Positions 1 to 6,021 are shown, numbered from the stretch's first letter. The stretch: 7,051 nucleotides of DNA from JAMXLO01 sp041487355 (GCA_041487355.1 JBGPND010000244.1:1-7051); one strand, 5' to 3'. The notes: a model not told the origin generated them from the letters alone. A program made the numbers and translations.

Positions 1-513
1 AAGGCGCGCGTCCGCGTCTCGTTGCGTGAGAGCTTTCCCGTGATGTTCGGCGCCGAATGGGAGCGCGCGCGCGACATATTCTATGCCGCATTCGAGGTGC
101 AGCACCTGCACCACGTGGCACCGATGCCTGGGGTCGCCGACGCGCTCTCGGCCGGCTCGGCCTGGCAGCAGGGGATCGTCTCGAACAAGGCCGGCCGATA
201 CCTGCGGGCGGAGGTCGCGCACCTCGGCTGGGTGTCCCATTTCGGCGCGGTCATCGGCGCGGGCGACGCCAGCGCCGACAAGCCCGACCCGGCGCCAATC
301 CTGCTCGCCCTCGACCGGCTCGGCCGGTCGGCCGACCGCTCGGTCTGGTATCTTGGCGACACGGCCCTGGACATGCGCGCGGCCCGGGCGGCCGGCGTCA
401 CCGCCGTGCTGGTCGGCGATGCCGCGCATGACGGGGGCATTGACCGGGCGCATCCCGATATCCATTTCCCCACTGCCTCCGACCTCGCCGCACGGCTTCG
501 TGCGCTTGCGTGA
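1..513 (+). CDS. HAD-superfamily hydrolase, phosphoglycolate phosphatase-like (5' end outside window)
   Basis: This is the C-terminal two thirds of a haloacid dehalogenase-family phosphatase; the frame is open from base 1. Three of the four HAD motifs are visible. Motif II is the Ser of GIVSNKAG (Ser codon at 181), motif III the Lys of DKPDP (codon at 280), and motif IV is GDTALD (355-372), whose acidic residues bind Mg2+. The nucleophile DxD motif I would lie upstream of the window. Such enzymes hydrolyse small phosphate esters by way of an aspartyl-phosphate. The pattern fits the Gph (phosphoglycolate phosphatase) subgroup, but the substrate cannot be fixed from this part alone. A TTG at 22 is in frame but is not a credible start, since the fold needs the missing N-terminus. 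The gene ends 99 bases before hfq, and no terminator is evident between them. Confidence 0.85.
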   Translation, partial: KARVRVSLRESFPVMFGAEWERARDIFYAAFEVQHLHHVAPMPGVADALSAGSAWQQGIVSNKAGRYLRAEVAHLGWVSHFGAVIGAGDASADKPDPAPILLALDRLGRSADRSVWYLGDTALDMRAARAAGVTAVLVGDAAHDGGIDRAHPDIHFPTASDLAARLRALA

Positions 514-600
514 GAGGGGTGCGCTGATAGAGTGGCTGAACCCGACGGCCGTGCCACGCCCGTCCGGGCCCGAACAACGACAACCGCTAAGATCAAGAAG

Positions 601-605
601 AAGGA
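601..605 (+). promoter_or_regulatory. Ribosome binding site of hfq
   Basis: AAGGA sits within a purine-rich stretch (AAGAAGAAGGA), 7 bases before the GTG at 613. It decides the hfq start in favour of 613 over the in-frame GTG at 532, which would add 27 residues unlike any Hfq N-terminus. Confidence 0.6.
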
Positions 606-612
606 TCGTGCC

Positions 613-900
613 GTGGCCAATGAGAAATCGCAAAATGTTCAGGACGTGTTCCTGAACCATGTGCGAAAGAACAAGACCCCGGTGACCGTGTTCCTGGTGA
701 ATGGAGTCAAGCTCCAGGGCATAATCACTTGGTTCGACAACTTTTCCGTCCTCTTGCGCAGGGACGGGCACACGCAGCTGGTCTACAAGCACGCCATCAG
801 CACGGTGATGCCGGGCGCGCCGATCCAGTTGTTCGATGCGACCAAGGCGGAAGGCGCAGCGGCCGCGACGCGGGAGATGAGCCCTGCCGAAGGCGATTGA
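613..900 (+). CDS. hfq: RNA chaperone Hfq
   Basis: Hfq is a hexameric Sm-like ring protein that pairs small RNAs with mRNAs and affects mRNA stability and translation in the cytoplasm. The 95-residue product starts at GTG. It has the N-terminal helix with QDVFLN (residues 10-15), the basic rim patch RKNK (18-21), the Sm1 strand region NGVKLQG (30-36), Phe41-Asp42, and the Sm2 signature YKHAIST (58-64). Lys59 and His60 correspond to the uridine-binding Lys56 and His57 of the E. coli protein. One residue appears to be inserted in the loop between Sm1 and Sm2 relative to E. coli. The C-terminal tail (about residues 76-95) is short, Ala/Glu-rich and probably disordered. hflX follows directly and overlaps the end of this gene if the proposed CTG start is right, the usual hfq-hflX pairing in Proteobacteria. 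Confidence 0.96.
   Translation: MANEKSQNVQDVFLNHVRKNKTPVTVFLVNGVKLQGIITWFDNFSVLLRRDGHTQLVYKHAISTVMPGAPIQLFDATKAEGAAAATREMSPAEGD
872..876 (+). promoter_or_regulatory. Candidate ribosome binding site for a CTG start of hflX
   Basis: GGGAG lies inside the 3' end of hfq, 7 bases before the in-frame CTG at 884. It is the only well-spaced purine-rich motif for any candidate start in the open part of the hflX frame upstream of 1121 that also keeps the whole N-terminal domain. It could be chance, because the hfq codons also encode it. Confidence 0.35.
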
Positions 901-2215
901 CGGCGGCCAGTCCTCTGGCGGGCGGAATGGCGCGGCCGGACCGACACTTGCGGCGGTCATCCTGCCCTGGGATCGGTCCGGCCGCGACCGCGCGCTGCCG
1001 GGCGATCAGGCGCGGGCGGCGGAAGCACGCCTCGCCGAGGCTGTCGCGCTGACCGCCTCGATCGGCCTCGTCGTCGTCCATACCGCCATCCTGCCGCTGC
1101 GTGCCCGCCGCCCCGCCACCTTGCTTGGCGAGGGCCAGGTTTCGCTGCAAGGCCACGCGATTGCCGAACACGGCGTGACGGTCGCGATCATCGATGCCAC
1201 GGTCTCGCCGGTGCAGCAGCGCAACCTGGAGCGCGCCTGGGGCTGCAAGGTGATCGACCGCACCGGGCTCATCCTCGACATCTTCGGTGAACGCGCCGCC
1301 ACGCGGGAGGGCGCGCTGCAAGTGGAGCTCGCCCATCTCGAATATCAGCGCTCCCGCCTGGTGCGGTCCTGGACCCACCTCGAACGCCAACGCGGCGGCT
1401 TCGGCTTCCTCGGCGGCCCCGGCGAGACGCAGATCGAGGCCGACCGGCGCCAGATCGGCGAGCGCATCGTGCGTTTGAAGCGAGACCTCGAGCAGGTGCG
1501 CCGCACCCGCGGCCTGCATCGCTTCGCCCGCCAACGCGTGCCGTTTCCGGTGATTGCCCTGGTGGGTTATACCAATGCCGGCAAGTCGACCTTGTTCAAT
1601 GCGCTGACCGGCGCCGACGTGGCTGCCCGGGACCAGTTGTTCGCCACCCTCGATCCGACGATGCGCGGGCTCTCGCTGCCCTCCGGGCGGCGCGCCATCC
1701 TGTCCGACACCGTCGGCTTCATCAGCGACCTGCCGCATGAGCTGGTTGCCGCTTTCCGCGCCACGCTCGAGGAGGTGGCCGAGGCCGACGTGATCCTGCA
1801 TGTGCGCGACGCCGCGCATCCCGACAGCGCGGCGCAACGCACGGATGTCGTGGCCGTGCTGGAAGACATGGTGGCCGACGGCGCGCTGGATGCCGACTGG
1901 CCGGCCCGGACCATCGAGGTTCTCAACAAGGCCGATCTGCTGGGCGGTGTCGCTTTCGTTGCCGAGCGTCCGGGTGCCGTCGCCGTCTCGGGCATTACCG
2001 GTGAAGGGCTGCCGGCGCTGAAATCGGTGATCGATGCGCGGATCGCCGCGGGGATGGAATTGGCCGACTATGACATCGCGCCGCAGGACGGCGCGCGGCT
2101 TGCCTGGCTTTACCAGCATGGCGAAGTGGTGGCCCGGCACGACGCCGATGCCGCGGTGCATGTGAAGGTGCGCCTGCTGCCCGCCGATCGGGCTCGGTTC
2201 GAACGGCGCGAATGA
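884..2215 (+). CDS. hflX: GTPase HflX (start uncertain, possible CTG)
   Basis: HflX is a ribosome-associated GTPase that binds the 50S subunit and splits stalled ribosomes under stress. From CTG 884 the product is 443 residues, a normal HflX length. Visible elements are the N-terminal HflX domain, with VVVHTAILPLRARRPATLLG and then PVQQRNLERAW and VIDRTGLILDIF; the Gly-rich linker GGFGFLGGPGETQIE (from about 171); G1 GYTNAGKST (228-236); the switch region FATLDPT (253-259); G3 DTVGF (275-279); G4 NKAD (348-351); and a G5-like Ser-Gly (369-370). The frame is closed by a TGA at 878-880 and has no ATG, GTG or TTG until TTG 1121. Starting there would delete about 79 residues that clearly belong to the family. 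CTG 884 has an SD-like GGGAG 7 bases upstream. ATT 896, overlapping the hfq stop, is a second candidate. Family identity is secure; the start is not. Confidence 0.9.
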   Translation: MPKAIDGGQSSGGRNGAAGPTLAAVILPWDRSGRDRALPGDQARAAEARLAEAVALTASIGLVVVHTAILPLRARRPATLLGEGQVSLQGHAIAEHGVTVAIIDATVSPVQQRNLERAWGCKVIDRTGLILDIFGERAATREGALQVELAHLEYQRSRLVRSWTHLERQRGGFGFLGGPGETQIEADRRQIGERIVRLKRDLEQVRRTRGLHRFARQRVPFPVIALVGYTNAGKSTLFNALTGADVAARDQLFATLDPTMRGLSLPSGRRAILSDTVGFISDLPHELVAAFRATLEEVAEADVILHVRDAAHPDSAAQRTDVVAVLEDMVADGALDADWPARTIEVLNKADLLGGVAFVAERPGAVAVSGITGEGLPALKSVIDARIAAGMELADYDIAPQDGARLAWLYQHGEVVARHDADAAVHVKVRLLPADRARFERRE

Positions 2216-2221
2216 CGTTCG

Positions 2222-2353
2222 GTGCCCGGGATCTTGATACTCAGGCTGCGCGACCGGCTGATCGACCTGCGCAAGGCCGACCAGAACGCGCAGATCGACG
2301 AAATCCTGGCCGCACGGGACCGGTTTCGCAAACGCCCCGGCATTCCGATCTGA
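2222..2353 (+). CDS. Small ORF of unknown function directly after hflX
   Basis: A 43-residue ORF begins with GTG six bases after the hflX stop and is in the same frame as hflX. The deduced peptide is strongly charged and probably helical, with RLRDRLIDLRKADQNAQIDE followed by ILAARDRFRKRPGIPI. No clear SD precedes it; an internal TTG at 2234 is an alternative start. I recognise no family. It could be a genuine small protein translated by coupling to hflX, a readthrough extension of HflX, or the remnant of a lost gene. The coding-like composition is suggestive but the length is too short to be firm. Confidence 0.2.
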   Translation: MPGILILRLRDRLIDLRKADQNAQIDEILAARDRFRKRPGIPI

Positions 2354-2465
2354 TCCTGCAACGCTGGGTCCGGGCAGCCTGACAGCGGCGCTTCGGAGCA
2401 ATTATTTCTCCCAACCCTGGGATCGGCACGACCCGACGGCAGATTCCTGCTAGAGGAGATTTAGG

Positions 2466-2501
2466 GTGACTGGAAACGCAAGTGCACCTCGCCAGTCGTG
2501 A
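2466..2501 (+). other. Possible 11-codon leader ORF
   Basis: GTG at 2466 lies 7 bases after AGAGGAG (2452-2458), the best SD-like motif in this intergenic region. The frame reads MTGNASAPRQS and stops at TGA 2499-2501, at the foot of the inner hairpin. It may be a leader peptide, a relic start of a decayed gene, or chance. It contains no run of a single regulatory amino acid of the kind seen in classic attenuators. Confidence 0.12.
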
Positions 2502-2547
2502 TGGGTATCGCTGCGCTCAACCCATCATTCGGGCGAGATTCCAGTCA
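2467..2547. repeat. Nested inverted repeats (outer 9 bp, inner 8 bp)
   Basis: The outer arms TGACTGGAA (2467-2475) and TTCCAGTCA (2539-2547) are perfect complements. Inside them TGATGGGT (2499-2506) and ACCCATCA (2520-2527) form an 8-bp stem around a 13-base loop, ATCGCTGCGCTCA. No T-run follows, so this is not a standard intrinsic terminator. It may be a palindromic intergenic element or a structured 5' leader for the regulator gene that starts 47 bases downstream. Confidence 0.55.
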
Positions 2548-2594
2548 TGCTGAACCTGCTCTAAAGGACACCCGGATCGAAGGGACTCGCCTGC

Positions 2595-3059
2595 ATGGCC
2601 TCAGACAAGGACCTGGACCGGCTGGACCGGGAGATTCTCCGCCTGCTTGCCTCCGACGCCTCCCTCTCGCTCGCCGACATCGCCGCCCGCATCGGCCTGA
2701 CGCCCACGCCCTGCTGGAAGCGCATCCGCCGCATGGAGCAGGCGGGGGTGATACTGCGCCGCGTCGCGATGATCGACCCGGCGAAGGTAGGGCTGCCGGT
2801 CTCGGTGTTCGTCGCGGTCGAGACGGCCGATCACTCGAGCGACTGGCTGACGCGCTTCGCCGGGGTGGTGGCCGACATGCCGGAAATCGTCGATGCCTGG
2901 CGGATGAGCGGTGACGTGGACTACCTGCTGCACGTCGTCGTGGCGGATATCGCCGCCTACGACGACTTCTATCGCCGCCTGATCGCCGCCGTGCCGCTGC
3001 GCAACGTCACCAGCCGCTTCTCCATGGAGCGGCTGAAGGCGGCGCCGCTGCCCATCTGA
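2595..3059 (+). CDS. Lrp/AsnC-family transcriptional regulator
   Basis: This 154-residue protein has the size and layout of an Lrp/AsnC (feast/famine) regulator. The N-terminal winged helix-turn-helix begins with LDRLDREILRLL (about 7-18) and includes LADIAARIGLTPTPCWKRIR (25-44), ending with EQAGVI. A C-terminal RAM-type ligand-sensing domain follows (about 65-150), with VSVFVAVE, a conserved GDVDYLLHVVV strand and the late FSMERLK. Such proteins form octamers or higher assemblies and control amino acid metabolism or transport genes in response to amino acids. The ATG start is supported by GAAGGGA (2579-2585), 9 bases upstream. No obvious target gene is adjacent, because both neighbours are unrelated families, so the ligand cannot be guessed. 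Autoregulation from the palindrome-rich upstream region is plausible but inferred. Confidence 0.93.
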   Translation: MASDKDLDRLDREILRLLASDASLSLADIAARIGLTPTPCWKRIRRMEQAGVILRRVAMIDPAKVGLPVSVFVAVETADHSSDWLTRFAGVVADMPEIVDAWRMSGDVDYLLHVVVADIAAYDDFYRRLIAAVPLRNVTSRFSMERLKAAPLPI

Positions 3060-3090
3060 TGCCATCCATTCTCGCCCAACGGGAGGCCGG

Positions 3091-3109
3091 CTGGCGGTCC
3101 TTCCGCCAG
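3091..3109. repeat. Perfect hairpin overlapping the start of the HigA-like gene
   Basis: CTGGCGG (3091-3097) and CCGCCAG (3103-3109) pair perfectly around the loop TCCTT. The last base is the G of the GTG start codon. A GGGAGG at 3081-3086 is the only SD-like motif nearby, 22 bases from the GTG. If the hairpin forms, the linear gap would shrink. Alternatively the palindrome may be an operator for the antitoxin-like repressor. Confidence 0.45.
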
Positions 3110-3375
3110 TGCATCCAGGCCGCACCCTGGCCCGGGAGCTGGAAGCACGCGGGCTGACAGCCAACGCACTTGCGCTCAAGCTCCGCGTACCGGCCAACCG
3201 GCTGTCGGAGATCATTCGCGAACAGCGCGCCATCTCAGCCGAGGCGGCGTTACGTCTTGGCCGCTTCTTCGGGGCCGGTGCGGCGTTCTGGATGAACTTG
3301 CAGAGCCACTACGATCTCGCACGCGCCGAGCAGGAGATGGGAGAACGCATCAGCAGGGAGGTTGAGGCGGCATAG
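3109..3375 (+). CDS. HigA/VapI-family antitoxin-like DNA-binding protein (orphan)
   Basis: The 88-residue product matches the HigA-type addiction-module antidote family. It begins MHPGRTLARELE; relatives usually have a few residues before the HPG. The XRE-like helix-turn-helix is LTANALALKLRVPANRLSEI (16-35), then a basic REQRAISAEAALRLGRFF segment, the family signature FWMNLQSHYDL (60-70) and a C-terminal acidic helix. In higBA loci the RelE-like toxin gene is normally directly upstream. Here only 49 bases separate this gene from the Lrp-type regulator, and pgsA follows, so no partner toxin is present. The GTG start is the only plausible one: there is no in-frame ATG upstream, and the preceding codons do not resemble the family. 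It may act as a stand-alone repressor or as an antitoxin for a toxin encoded elsewhere. Family assignment is firm; function is inferred. Confidence 0.85.
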   Translation: MHPGRTLARELEARGLTANALALKLRVPANRLSEIIREQRAISAEAALRLGRFFGAGAAFWMNLQSHYDLARAEQEMGERISREVEAA

Positions 3376-3436
3376 GCCTGATTCCGCTCACCCTTCTCCC
3401 TCCCCGAAAGCAGAGCGAGCGAGTAGGGTGGTACCG

Positions 3437-4048
3437 ATGCTCACCGACCTGCCGAACCTGCTGACCCTCTCGCGCATCGCGGCGATCCCGCTGCTGGTCG
3501 CGCTGATTGCGCTGCGCGAACCGGCGGCCGACCTCGCCGCCTGCGTGCTGTTCAGCAGCGCGGCGGTCACCGACTATTTCGACGGCAAGCTCGCCCGCAC
3601 GCGCAGGCAGCAATCCGACCTCGGCCGCATGCTCGACCCGATCGCCGACAAGCTGCTGGTCGGCGCGGCGCTGATGATGCTGGCCGGCCAGGCGCGGCTG
3701 TCCTCCTGGGGGCTCTATCCCGCGATCGTCATCATGCTGCGCGAGATACTGGTCAGTGGCCTGCGCGAATACCTCGCCGGTATCCGCATCGGCCTGCCGG
3801 TCACCAGTCTGGCCAAGTGGAAGACCGGCTTCCAGATGGGCGCGCTGGGAACGCTGCTGGCCGGCGATACCTCGGCCCACCTGCTGCATCTGCCCTTCCT
3901 GCCGGTCAGCGCGATCGGCGAGGCGATGCTGTGGATCGCCGCCGCACTGACCCTGTGGACCGGATGGGACTACCTGACCGCCGGCCTCCGCCACGCCGCC
4001 GGCCCGCGCACCAGCGGCTTGCCCAAGCGCCAACTGCCGTCCTCGTGA
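3437..4048 (+). CDS. pgsA: CDP-diacylglycerol--glycerol-3-phosphate 3-phosphatidyltransferase
   Basis: PgsA is an inner-membrane enzyme that transfers the phosphatidyl group from CDP-diacylglycerol to glycerol-3-phosphate, the committed step to phosphatidylglycerol and cardiolipin. From ATG 3437 the product is 203 residues and starts MLTDLPNLLTLSRI, a typical PgsA N-terminus. The CDP-alcohol phosphotransferase signature is complete: D46, then D49-G50-x2-A53-R54-x8-G63-x3-D67-x3-D71, with the Asp residues binding metal and catalysing transfer. Several hydrophobic helices follow, and REILVSGLREY is also typical of the family. The frame extends upstream to 3362, but those residues are not family-like. 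AGGGTG at 3425-3430 is placed as the ribosome binding site for 3437. In many alphaproteobacteria pgsA sits between uvrC and moaDE; here uvrC is absent and mobB follows after 10 bases. Confidence 0.95.
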   Translation: MLTDLPNLLTLSRIAAIPLLVALIALREPAADLAACVLFSSAAVTDYFDGKLARTRRQQSDLGRMLDPIADKLLVGAALMMLAGQARLSSWGLYPAIVIMLREILVSGLREYLAGIRIGLPVTSLAKWKTGFQMGALGTLLAGDTSAHLLHLPFLPVSAIGEAMLWIAAALTLWTGWDYLTAGLRHAAGPRTSGLPKRQLPSS

Positions 4049-4058
4049 AGGTTCCCGA

Positions 4059-4571
4059 GTGAAGGTGATCGGCATCGTCGGCTGGTCCGGCAGCGGCAAG
4101 ACCACGCTGCTGACCAGGTTGATCCCGCTGCTGCGCGCCGAGGGCCTCACCGTCTCGACCGTGAAGCACACCCATCACGGCTTCGACATGGATCGGCCCG
4201 GCAAGGACACCTACCGCCATCGGGAGGCCGGCGCGCACGAGGTGCTGGTCGCGGCCGGCGCGCGCTGGGCGCTGCTGCATGAAGTCGTGGGACCCGAGCC
4301 TGGCCTGCCCGCGCTGCTCACCCGGCTCGAACCGGTCGACCTCGTGCTGGTGGAAGGCTTCAAGAGCCACCCGTTCCCGAAGCTCGAAGTGCATCGCCCC
4401 GCGCTGGGCAAGCCACCGATCTGGCCCGACCAGCCGGACATCGTGGCGATCGCCACCGATACGCCGATCGGCGCCGACCGCCCGCTCCTGCCGCTGAACG
4501 ATCCCGCCGCGGTCGCCGCCTGGATACTCGGTTTCCCGGCGACCGGACGACCGTCTCCATGCGGTCCTTGA
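4059..4571 (+). CDS. mobB: Molybdopterin-guanine dinucleotide biosynthesis adaptor protein MobB
   Basis: MobB is a P-loop GTPase that assists MobA in forming the guanine dinucleotide form of the molybdenum cofactor. It is not essential in E. coli. The 170-residue product starts at GTG with MKVIGIVGWSGSGKTT; the Walker A motif is G8-x4-G13-K14-T15. VKHTHHGFDMDRPGKDTYRH (35-54) and the following REAGA are highly characteristic of MobB, as is LVLVEGFK near residue 100. The SD GAAGG (4047-4051) overlaps the pgsA stop and lies 7 bases before the start, implying coupling to pgsA. The C-terminal residues after about 155 (GFPATGRPSPCGP) look non-conserved. It is two genes upstream of moaD and moaE, so this block concentrates late molybdenum cofactor steps. 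Confidence 0.95.
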   Translation: MKVIGIVGWSGSGKTTLLTRLIPLLRAEGLTVSTVKHTHHGFDMDRPGKDTYRHREAGAHEVLVAAGARWALLHEVVGPEPGLPALLTRLEPVDLVLVEGFKSHPFPKLEVHRPALGKPPIWPDQPDIVAIATDTPIGADRPLLPLNDPAAVAAWILGFPATGRPSPCGP

Positions 4572-4660
4572 GCGTGGCGCGTGGTCGGGGCACATTCCAC
4601 ATCGGCTGGCCCCGTCCGGCCCGTCGAGCCGACGCTTCGTTCCGGTGGGAGCCCTCCTTC

Positions 4661-5221
4661 ATGCGGCGCATAGCCTTCACCTGCCTGTGCCTGGCGCTGT
4701 CCGGCTGCGGCTTCAGCACCTGGTCCGACCTGCCGTTCACCACTGGCAGCAATCCCAACATGCCGGCCGGCGACAGCGAGAACATGCGCCGCGTCGTGGG
4801 CGACCAGGTGGAGGTGCAGCCTCTGACCCCGGAGCCGGGCGATATCTGGCCGGGTCCGCTGCCTCCGGAGCCGACGCTGCAGGACCTCGAGCAGCAGGGT
4901 CGGCAGGCCCAGCCCAACCTGTTTCCGCCACCGGCGACGCGTGGCAGCTCTACCCCACCCGGTTCGAACCAGCCGGGCCTGGCGCCGCTGCCGACCCCGT
5001 CCCCACCGCAGGCCACCAATCCGACGCCGCCCGCCCGCAATCCGGCCGGACAGGTCTACCAGACGCCGAGCGGCCCTGCGGTCACCAGTGGCGGCACCAG
5101 CGGCTACCAGACCACCACGACGCCCGGCGGCGGTTCGTCGATCATCGTGCCCAATGGCAATGGCACCAGCACGATCATACATTCCGACGGCACCATCGAG
5201 ACGGTGCCCACACCACGCTGA
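4661..5221 (+). CDS. Putative lipoprotein of unknown function, Pro/Thr/Gly-rich
   Basis: The product from ATG 4661 (186 residues) has a lipoprotein signal: two Arg after Met, a hydrophobic core and the lipobox LSGC with Cys at 16, so it is expected to be lipidated and exported. GGTGGGAG (4644-4651) is a good ribosome binding site 9 bases upstream. The open frame reaches back to 4559, but that extension would bury the signal peptide. The mature part has an acidic segment with GDQVEVQPLTPEPGDIWPGP, then a long disordered Pro-rich linker. It ends in a repeated pattern, SSIIVPNGNG and then TSTIIHSDGT. I recognise no named family; from memory, similar proteins occur in Acetobacteraceae near pgsA or moaD, which I cannot verify here. 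It lies between mobB (89-base gap) and moaD (6-base gap), so it is probably co-transcribed, but nothing in it suggests a molybdenum role. Confidence 0.8.
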   Translation: MRRIAFTCLCLALSGCGFSTWSDLPFTTGSNPNMPAGDSENMRRVVGDQVEVQPLTPEPGDIWPGPLPPEPTLQDLEQQGRQAQPNLFPPPATRGSSTPPGSNQPGLAPLPTPSPPQATNPTPPARNPAGQVYQTPSGPAVTSGGTSGYQTTTTPGGGSSIIVPNGNGTSTIIHSDGTIETVPTPR

Positions 5222-5227
5222 ACCGCC

Positions 5228-5500
5228 ATGGCAGATGCCGAAGCCCCGCTGACCATTCTCTACTTCGCCTGGCTGCGCGAGCGCACGGGCACGTCGCAGG
5301 AGAGCGTCACGCCGCCTGCGGGCGTGAGCACGGTCGGCGATCTGATCGCTTGGCTGATGGAGCAAAGCCCCGGCCATGCCAGCGCCTTCGCCAACCGGCG
5401 CACCGTGCGCTGCGCGGTGAACCAGGACTTCGCCGACCCTGCCACGCGCGTGCATCCCGGCGACGAGGTGGCGTTCTTTCCCCCTGTGACGGGCGGCTGA
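5228..5500 (+). CDS. moaD: Molybdopterin synthase sulfur carrier subunit MoaD
   Basis: MoaD is the small ubiquitin-fold subunit of molybdopterin synthase. Its C-terminal Gly-Gly is adenylated and converted to a thiocarboxylate, which supplies sulfur to precursor Z (cyclic pyranopterin monophosphate). The 90-residue product shows LTILYFAWLRERTG at the N-terminus, the middle VNQDF strand, and the C-terminal segment HPGDEVAFFPPVTGG ending in the required Gly-Gly. The ATG is six bases after the lipoprotein stop and has no clear SD, so translational coupling is likely. moaE follows after four bases, so the two subunits should be made together. Confidence 0.95.
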   Translation: MADAEAPLTILYFAWLRERTGTSQESVTPPAGVSTVGDLIAWLMEQSPGHASAFANRRTVRCAVNQDFADPATRVHPGDEVAFFPPVTGG

Positions 5501-5504
5501 CGCG

Positions 5505-5957
5505 ATGGCCAGGATCAAGGTGCAGACGGAGGATTTCGACATCGGCGCGGAGTTCGCCGCGCTGACCGCCGGCCGCACCGATATCGGCGGCATCGGCTGT
5601 TTCGTCGGCACGGTGCGCAATGCCGCGCAGGATCATCGGGTCGCCGCCATGACGCTGGAGCACTATCCGGCGATGACCGAACGCGCCATCGCGCGCATCA
5701 CCGAGGAAGCCGAACGGCGCTGGCAGTTGCTCGGCTGCACGGTGCTTCACCGCGTCGGCCGCCTGGTGGCCGGCGACAACATCGTGCTGGTGCTGGCCGC
5801 CGCGGCGCATCGCCAGCCGGCGCTGGACGCCACCGAATTCCTGATCGACTGGCTGAAGACCAAGGCCCCGTTCTGGAAGCAGGAGCAGTTTGCCGACGGT
5901 GAAACGGCCTGGGTCGAGGCGCGGGAAGCCGACGACGCAGCCGCGGCGCGGTGGTAG
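5505..5957 (+). CDS. moaE: Molybdopterin synthase catalytic subunit MoaE
   Basis: MoaE is the large subunit of the heterotetrameric molybdopterin synthase, which converts precursor Z to molybdopterin using MoaD thiocarboxylate. The 150-residue product carries the conserved GCFVGTVRN (31-39), MTLEHYPAMTE (49-59), HRVGRL (82-87), the VLAAAAHRQPAL segment and the active-site run WLKTKAPFWKQE (116-127). Lys118 and Lys125 match the catalytic lysines known from E. coli MoaE (119 and 126). The length is typical. The C-terminal tail after about residue 140 is Ala/Asp-rich and not conserved. It is the last intact gene of the block; the repeat-rich zone starts just after the TAG stop. No T-tract terminator is visible. 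Confidence 0.96.
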   Translation: MARIKVQTEDFDIGAEFAALTAGRTDIGGIGCFVGTVRNAAQDHRVAAMTLEHYPAMTERAIARITEEAERRWQLLGCTVLHRVGRLVAGDNIVLVLAAAAHRQPALDATEFLIDWLKTKAPFWKQEQFADGETAWVEAREADDAAAARW

Positions 5958-6021
5958 GCTAACCTATCGTCGTCACCGCATGGCAGGGATGCGCTGGTGC
6001 CGCCACAAGCTGGGTAGGCCG

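Larger units (their letters stand above)
2354..2594. other. Intergenic region upstream of the Lrp-type regulator
   Basis: This 241-base gap holds no convincing gene. It is less GC-rich near 2400 (ATTATTT) and contains an SD-like AGAGGAG at 2452-2458 with a possible 11-codon ORF, plus two nested inverted repeats between 2467 and 2547. I could not assign a sigma-70 promoter or a T-tract terminator with confidence, though the promoter of the regulator gene should lie here. Confidence 0.6.

Noticed and set aside
490..503. GCACG-GCTT-CGTGC hairpin at the end of the HAD gene as a terminator
   Set aside because: The stem is only 5 bp, lies inside the coding region and has no T-run.
532..612. In-frame N-terminal extension of hfq from GTG 532
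   Set aside because: The added residues are unlike any Hfq, whereas GTG 613 has a good SD and gives the expected N-terminus.
797..2401. 534-codon open frame on the minus strand opposite hflX
   Set aside because: It is the antisense of hflX and part of hfq; high GC keeps this frame open. The translation is His/Gln/Arg-rich and has no recognisable domain.
3389..3430. CACCCT and AGGGTG pairing that could hide the pgsA SD
   Set aside because: Only 6 bp with a 30-base loop; too weak to claim as a regulatory switch.
4559..4660. N-terminal extension of the lipoprotein to ATG 4559, overlapping mobB
   Set aside because: It would place the signal peptide and lipobox internally; ATG 4661 has its own SD.
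4211..5620. 469-codon open frame on the minus strand opposite mobB, the lipoprotein and moaD
   Set aside because: It spans several well-supported plus-strand genes, and its composition is typical of antisense frames in GC-rich DNA.
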